Below are positions 15,693 through 19,227 of a stretch of DNA of 19,227 bases, piece after piece. How positions within the stretch are numbered: position 1 is the stretch's first letter; each line of letters starts with the position of its first letter. A program made the position numbers and the translations under genes. Under the pieces are notes generated by a model. It was not told the DNA's origin. It saw only the letters and a list, made by a program, of their open reading frames with translations, and searched no databases. This DNA comes from JBQTJN01 sp052387095. Its GTDB lineage: Bacteria > Pseudomonadota > Alphaproteobacteria > Micavibrionales > Micavibrionaceae. The stretch covers positions 1-19,227 of the forward strand of contig JBQTJN010000035.1 of the NCBI GenBank assembly GCA_052387095.1, read 5' to 3'.

Positions 15693-17516
15693 TTATTGGT
15701 GTCCCTGAATCTTGGCAGCGACCTGCGTACTTAATATTTTTTCGTCGTTTTCGTTCAAATCCTGAAAAGCCTTCTTCCAGCCTTGGTTAATCTCTGCCCA
15801 GTTGCGATCTTGTAGTTCCGCAAGCCAGTGCCGCAGACTTTCTCCGGCAAAAACCGAATCACGTCCCGGCCTTGAAAAGGCGGCGTGAATATAGACCGTC
15901 TCTCCTGATATGTCATTCATTTCTTTTTGAAATCCCTGTCCAATGAGATAGTTATACAGCGGCTGAGCTTCAAGGGTCTCGCCGCCCGAGAGAACGGAAA
16001 TAATGCCCTGCCGCAAACGGCCGAGAGCGCCGTCTTCGATCGGAAAACACCCTAATTCTTCCTCGAACGCGTCAAAAAGCCCGGGATAATTCGTTATGGT
16101 TGCCATAAAAATACGGGCGTTGATGTCTCGGAAACCCGGCGCGCGCGGCTTGATCGCCGACGGCCCGCCGGGTTTTTTCGAACTTCTGACACCGCCTTGC
16201 CATTTGGGCGCAAAGAAATTCTCCGAGATACGCGCGCGCACCAGTGCCTGGTAATGACGCTGCACCTCGCGGTCAGCGATGGTTTTTATCTGCGTCTGCA
16301 GCGTGTCTGACACCTGCGCGCGGATTTCCGGCACCTTGAGATCGCGCCCTGCAATGGCGCTCATCCAGATATAATCGAACAGCGAGAGCGCGGAATCGAG
16401 CACGCCCTGGAATGCCTCGCGCTTGCCCGAACGCAGAAGACTGTCCGGATCCTCCCCTTGCGGCATGAAGGCGAATTTCACGGAACGCCCCGGCCCGAGT
16501 AACGGCAGCACGCGCGCAGAAGCGCGCGCCGCCGCCTGCCGCCCGGCATTATCCCCGTCAAAGCACAGGATCGGCATTTTCTCATCCGTCACGATCATCT
16601 TCCACAACGTCAGGATCTGTTCGTCGGTCAGAGCCGTACCCATCGGTGCAATCGCGCCTTTGAACCCCGCTTGCTGGCAGGCGATCACATCCATGTAGCC
16701 TTCCGTCACGATCACAGGCAAACCATCTCGCGCTGCCAGTCTCGCCGGCGCCTCGCCGTACACCATGCGGCCCTTGTCAAAGAGCGGCGTGTCAGGGGAG
16801 TTGATATATTTCGCCGGTTTGTAATCGCCCTGGTTCGGCGCCATCATGTGTTCAGGCAGTGTCCGCCCGCCGAACGCGACAACGCGGCCGCGCCGGTCGG
16901 CAACCGGGAAAATCACCCGCTCGCGAAAAAATACGTAAGGCTCACTGGATTTTTCAGATGTCCTTACAAGGCCGGCCTTGATCATATCGTCGTCGCTGAA
17001 GCCCTCGGCTTTCAGGTACGTGCGCAATGCCTGTCGATCGGCGGGGGCAAACCCGACCCGCGCCGCCTCGAGCGTTTCACGGGATAAACCGCGATCTTTC
17101 AGATACGACAGCACATCGCGATTGGAGCCGTTATGAAGCTGTTCCTGAAACCAGCGCGCTGCGACATCGACCAGCTTGTAAAGATCGCGCGCGGTATCGG
17201 CGCGGCGTGTTTCTTCGGGCGAAGGCTTCGGCACCTGCAGCCCCGCCTGCGCCGCCAGCATCTCGACGGCATCGACGAAAGACAAATTGTCATGCTGCAT
17301 GACAAAGCCGATCACGTCGCCATGCGCGCCGCAGCCGAAGCAATGATAGAACTGCTTGTCGTCATTCACTGTGAAGGACGGGGTTTTTTCCTTGTGAAAC
17401 GGGCAGCAGCCTTTGAGTTCACGGCCTGCACGGGTGAGACGCACGCGCTTGCCGATCACCTCGGACAGCGTCAGGCGGTTACGGATTTCATCCATAAATC
17501 GGGCGGGAATCGACAT
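15693..17516 (-). CDS. dnaG: DNA primase DnaG
   Basis: The 607-residue enzyme makes RNA primers at the replication fork. The N-terminal CHC2 zinc finger is complete (Cys38, His41, Cys59, Cys62; motif CCPFHKEKTPSF). The catalytic core carries the TOPRIM motifs VIVTEGYMDVIA (Glu272) and ILCFDGDNAGR (Asp320, Asp322), followed by GEDPDSL. The C-terminal about 150 residues, which bind the replicative helicase DnaB, are poorly conserved, as is normal. Length is typical. I start it at ATG 17516, which gives the family's usual MSIPARFMDEIRNRL start, though no clear ribosome binding site precedes it. A palindromic repeat begins only 23 bases upstream of the start, so if the promoter is farther up the mRNA leader contains a large hairpin. 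Confidence 0.97.
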   Translation of the reverse strand: MSIPARFMDEIRNRLTLSEVIGKRVRLTRAGRELKGCCPFHKEKTPSFTVNDDKQFYHCFGCGAHGDVIGFVMQHDNLSFVDAVEMLAAQAGLQVPKPSPEETRRADTARDLYKLVDVAARWFQEQLHNGSNRDVLSYLKDRGLSRETLEAARVGFAPADRQALRTYLKAEGFSDDDMIKAGLVRTSEKSSEPYVFFRERVIFPVADRRGRVVAFGGRTLPEHMMAPNQGDYKPAKYINSPDTPLFDKGRMVYGEAPARLAARDGLPVIVTEGYMDVIACQQAGFKGAIAPMGTALTDEQILTLWKMIVTDEKMPILCFDGDNAGRQAAARASARVLPLLGPGRSVKFAFMPQGEDPDSLLRSGKREAFQGVLDSALSLFDYIWMSAIAGRDLKVPEIRAQVSDTLQTQIKTIADREVQRHYQALVRARISENFFAPKWQGGVRSSKKPGGPSAIKPRAPGFRDINARIFMATITNYPGLFDAFEEELGCFPIEDGALGRLRQGIISVLSGGETLEAQPLYNYLIGQGFQKEMNDISGETVYIHAAFSRPGRDSVFAGESLRHWLAELQDRNWAEINQGWKKAFQDLNENDEKILSTQVAAKIQGHQ

Positions 17517-17539
17517 CGTTCATACATAACATACAGTTT

Positions 17540-17630
17540 CGTCATTGCGAGCGAACAACGTGAGCGAAGCAATCCAGGAGGCACATTCCAAAAACTGGAT
17601 TGCCGCGTCGCTTCGCTCCTCGCAATGACG
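17540..17630. repeat. Palindromic repeat element, CGTCATTGCGAG family
   Basis: The ends are a perfect 12-base inverted repeat, CGTCATTGCGAG (17540-17551) and CTCGCAATGACG (17619-17630). Inside them is a second perfect pair, GCAATCCAG (17569-17577) and CTGGATTGC (17595-17603), around a 17-base loop. The intervening arms match imperfectly around GAGCGAAG and CTTCGCTC. Intergenic elements of this look are abundant in many proteobacterial genomes. It lies in the leader of dnaG. Confidence 0.85.
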
Positions 17631-17911
17631 GCAGATATAATATTAGGTTTAACTATATTATTTAATCGCTTGAAAATTAAAATAATCTGCCAAGATTTTA
17701 GAAGAATATATTAATTTTTGCCGCATGGCGTTTTGTCCATTGACCCGGCCCGCCATTATTTATATAACCGCCGACATTAATTATTCACACCCCTCGGATA
17801 TTCATGCCTCATTCATTCTGTAAAGAAACAAATATAAATAACTCTAATACAAAGAATTATCCGTTGGACTACTACAGGACTGGCTGGCCAAGACCGCGCT
17901 CTGGCTGTCTT
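17631..17911. other. AT-rich intergenic stretch between the repeat and the yqeY-like gene
   Basis: This 281-base stretch is clearly more AT-rich than its surroundings up to about 17860. Together with the palindromic repeat it makes up most of the 395-base gap between two genes of the same strand. No convincing gene, tRNA or terminator is visible. It probably contains the dnaG promoter, but the many TATAAT-like words here cannot be told apart by eye. Confidence 0.5.
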
Positions 17912-18364
17912 CTAGGAAAGCTTCGCCTTAATCACCGCCCCCGCCTTCGCCATGTCCATTTGGCCGGCATATTGAGCCTTTAAGCCCCCCATCACCTTGC
18001 CCATATCCTTGATGGTGGCGGCGCCGGTTTCCTTAATCACGGCATCGATGGCGGCGGAGACATCCGCATCGCTCATCTGCTTCGGCAGGAACCCCTCGAT
18101 AATTCGGATCTCCGCCGCTTCCCGCGCGGCCAGTTCGGGCCGGGCATTGTCCTGATAGATTTTCAGTGATTCATTGCGCTGTTTGACCATGGATTGCAGC
18201 ATGGACATGATTTCCGGGTCGCCTACATCCTGGCCCGTGCCGCGCACAGCGATCTCCTTGTCCTTGAGGGTAGAGAGGATCAGGCGGATCGTCCCCGTGC
18301 CCACCTCGTCCTTGGCTTTCATGGCCTCTTTCAGGGCATTGTTGAATTCTGCTCTTTTATCCAT
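17912..18364 (-). CDS. GatB/YqeY-family protein
   Basis: The product has 150 residues, the usual length of stand-alone YqeY proteins. It begins MDKRAEFNNALKEAMKAKDE, contains TGTIRLILSTLKDKEI and QRNESLKIYQDNARPELA, and ends in the helical tail-domain motif MGKVMGGLKAQYAGQMDMAK shared with the C-terminus of the amidotransferase subunit GatB. The tail domain is thought to bind tRNA, so a role connected with tRNA or aminoacyl-tRNA is often proposed, but the function of the stand-alone family is not established. AAGGAAAG lies upstream of ATG 18364. In many alphaproteobacteria this gene sits between carA and dnaG, as here. It diverges from carA; the shared 219-base region is mostly filled by a palindromic element. 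Confidence 0.92.
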   Translation of the reverse strand: MDKRAEFNNALKEAMKAKDEVGTGTIRLILSTLKDKEIAVRGTGQDVGDPEIMSMLQSMVKQRNESLKIYQDNARPELAAREAAEIRIIEGFLPKQMSDADVSAAIDAVIKETGAATIKDMGKVMGGLKAQYAGQMDMAKAGAVIKAKLS

Positions 18365-18421
18365 GTTTTTTCTTTCCTTTTACGCCAGAACACTTTATTA
18401 AAATTTTTTCAATAAATCGCT

Positions 18422-18554
18422 GTCATCCCCGCGGTCCGCGTCAGCGGACTTAAACAGCGGGGATCTGGAAAATACGAGGCAAGCTTCGCTTGCCGAGTTC
18501 TCCGGATCCCGTTCGATATGTTCGGCAGCCATGCTGCCTCACCAACGGGATGAC
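18422..18554. repeat. Nested palindromic element in the yqeY-like/carA divergent region
   Basis: The outer arms are GTCATCCC (18422-18429) and GGGATGAC (18547-18554). Three inner hairpins follow in order. First comes GTCCGC/GCGGAC (18434-18449) within CCCCGC/GCGGGG. Second is GGCAAGC-ttc-GCTTGCC (18478-18494) within GGATCTGGA/TCCGGATCC. Third is GGCAGC-cat-GCTGCC (18524-18538) within CCCGTT/AACGGG. The whole can fold as a cloverleaf. It fills most of the region where both divergent promoters should lie. No open frame or transposase goes with it. Confidence 0.85.
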
Positions 18555-18583
18555 GTCAAAAGATTATTGAAAGATAAACCGAA

Positions 18584-19227
18584 ATGACCAAACCATCCAA
18601 TCCCAAACGCCCCTCAGATGCAACGGGCGTAATCGTTTTTGGCACAGGATCTCTCATATGGGGCAAGGGTTTCGGCGCTCCCGGCAACGCCGTCGGCGAG
18701 ATCTGCTTCAACACCGCCATGACCGGTTACCAGGAAATCCTTACTGACCCTTCCTATGCCGGCCAGATTATCAACTTTACCTTCCCCCATATCGGCAATG
18801 TCGGCACGAATGAGCAGGATATCGAGACCATCAACCCCGCCGCGCGCGGCCTCATCGTCCGGGAAGACGTAACCAACCCCTCCAGCTGGCGCTCGGCGAA
18901 GCATTTCAATGCCTGGCTCAAAAGCTACAATCTCATCGGCATATCCGGCATCGATACCCGCGCCCTCACCCGGACGATCCGCGACAATGGCGCCCCGAAC
19001 GGCGTTATCGCCCACGCACCCGATGGAAATTTCGATCTCGATGCCCTGCGCGAACAGGCAAAAACCTGGCCAGGTCTTGAAGGCATGGATCTCGCGAAAG
19101 ATGTTTCCTGCACGCAAACCGACAAATGGAATGAAGGTCTTTGGAACCCCTCACCCCGAATGCCTTCGGCATTCTTCCCTCTCCCGGGGGGAGAGGGTGA
19201 TCGAGCGTTAGCGAGATCGGGTGAGGG
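18584..19227 (+). CDS. carA: Carbamoyl-phosphate synthase small chain CarA, 5' part, with in-frame palindromic insert
   Basis: The first 214 codons are visible, open to the window edge. CarA is the glutaminase subunit that supplies ammonia to CarB for carbamoyl phosphate, the start of arginine and pyrimidine synthesis. The N-terminal CPSase small-chain domain is plain: GEICFNTAMTGYQEILTDPS, INFTFPHIGNVGTNEQD, ISGIDTRALTRTIRDNGA and GMDLAKDVS. Family members next have a short linker and then the glutaminase domain (VVAYDFGxKRNILR-like). Here the frame instead enters a palindromic element from codon 189, giving a Pro/Gly/Arg-rich stretch (PSPRMPSAFF and PLPGGEGDRALARSGEG) with no stop. Either the protein carries an extra linker or the gene is disrupted downstream. 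The glutaminase domain with its Cys-His-Glu triad lies outside the window. Only a weak ribosome binding site precedes the ATG. Confidence 0.93.
   Translation, partial: MTKPSNPKRPSDATGVIVFGTGSLIWGKGFGAPGNAVGEICFNTAMTGYQEILTDPSYAGQIINFTFPHIGNVGTNEQDIETINPAARGLIVREDVTNPSSWRSAKHFNAWLKSYNLIGISGIDTRALTRTIRDNGAPNGVIAHAPDGNFDLDALREQAKTWPGLEGMDLAKDVSCTQTDKWNEGLWNPSPRMPSAFFPLPGGEGDRALARSGE
19147..19227. repeat. Palindromic element inside carA, read in frame; right end at window edge
   Basis: Outer arms CCCTCACCC (19148-19156) and GGGTGAGGG (19219-19227) enclose two tight hairpins, GAATGCC-ttc-GGCATTC (19158-19174) and CCCTCTCCC-ggg-GGGAGAGGG (19177-19197). A weaker third fold involves the two GATC copies near 19199-19218. 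The layout matches the 18422-18554 element but the sequence differs. Elements with CCCTCACCC/GGGAGAGGG arms are familiar intergenic repeats in proteobacteria. The true right end may be a base or more past the window. Confidence 0.85.

Noticed and set aside
17881..17911. GGCTGG/CCAGCC words after the yqeY-like gene as a terminator
   Set aside because: They do not form a compact stem and no T run follows on the minus strand.
17803..17982. Small plus-strand frame starting ATGCCTCATTC in the AT-rich gap
   Set aside because: It has no ribosome binding site, and most of its second half is antisense to the yqeY-like gene.

Overview
The window looks like a chromosomal segment of a free-living alphaproteobacterium of moderate GC. 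The evidence is the order YqeY-like gene - dnaG - rpoD diverging from carA, an RpoD with the long non-conserved insert of primary sigma-70 factors, a eukaryotic-type glutamine synthetase II of the kind rhizobia carry, and several palindromic intergenic repeats of a sort common in Alphaproteobacteria. A Micavibrio-like lineage is my guess only; no marker here settles it. Nothing marks a phage, plasmid or insertion sequence.

Layout. (1) Positions 1-8421, all on the minus strand: a type IV pilus / type II secretion-like assembly operon. In transcription order it encodes a GspE/MshE ATPase, a GspF/PilC platform protein, a GspL/MshI-like protein (PilM-like head, membrane anchor, PilN-like tail), a PilO/MshJ-like protein, a small exported MshK-like protein, a lone ABC ATPase, an exported TPR protein (MshN-like) and a prepilin peptidase cut by the window edge. 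Many of these genes overlap or nearly touch. No secretin or pseudopilin gene is in view. (2) 8602-9714, minus: glutamine synthetase II, followed by a hairpin that may be its terminator. (3) 9921-11767, plus: a tight three-gene operon of a 57-residue membrane protein, a YegS-type lipid kinase and a calcineurin-like phosphoesterase. It meets a convergent DJ-1/PfpI-family gene with no base between the two stop codons. (4) 12629-13379, minus: a tRNA with a CAT anticodon, probably the AUA-reading isoleucine tRNA, and an exported protein of unknown function with a good promoter. (5) 13541-18364, minus: rpoD, dnaG and a GatB/YqeY-family gene, the macromolecular synthesis cluster. (6) 18584 to the end, plus: carA, first 644 bases.

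The most unusual feature is a set of three unrelated-sequence palindromic elements in the last 1.7 kb. One lies between dnaG and the yqeY-like gene, one lies in the divergent yqeY-carA intergenic region and folds into nested hairpins, and the third lies inside carA. The carA copy is read in frame without a stop, in the linker between the two CarA domains, and would add at least 26 residues. This resembles the protein-coding palindromic elements of Rickettsia, but the window ends inside the element, so whether carA continues in frame is unknown.

Promoters are mostly not obvious. The only -35/-10 pair I would defend is upstream of the exported protein gene at 13379.
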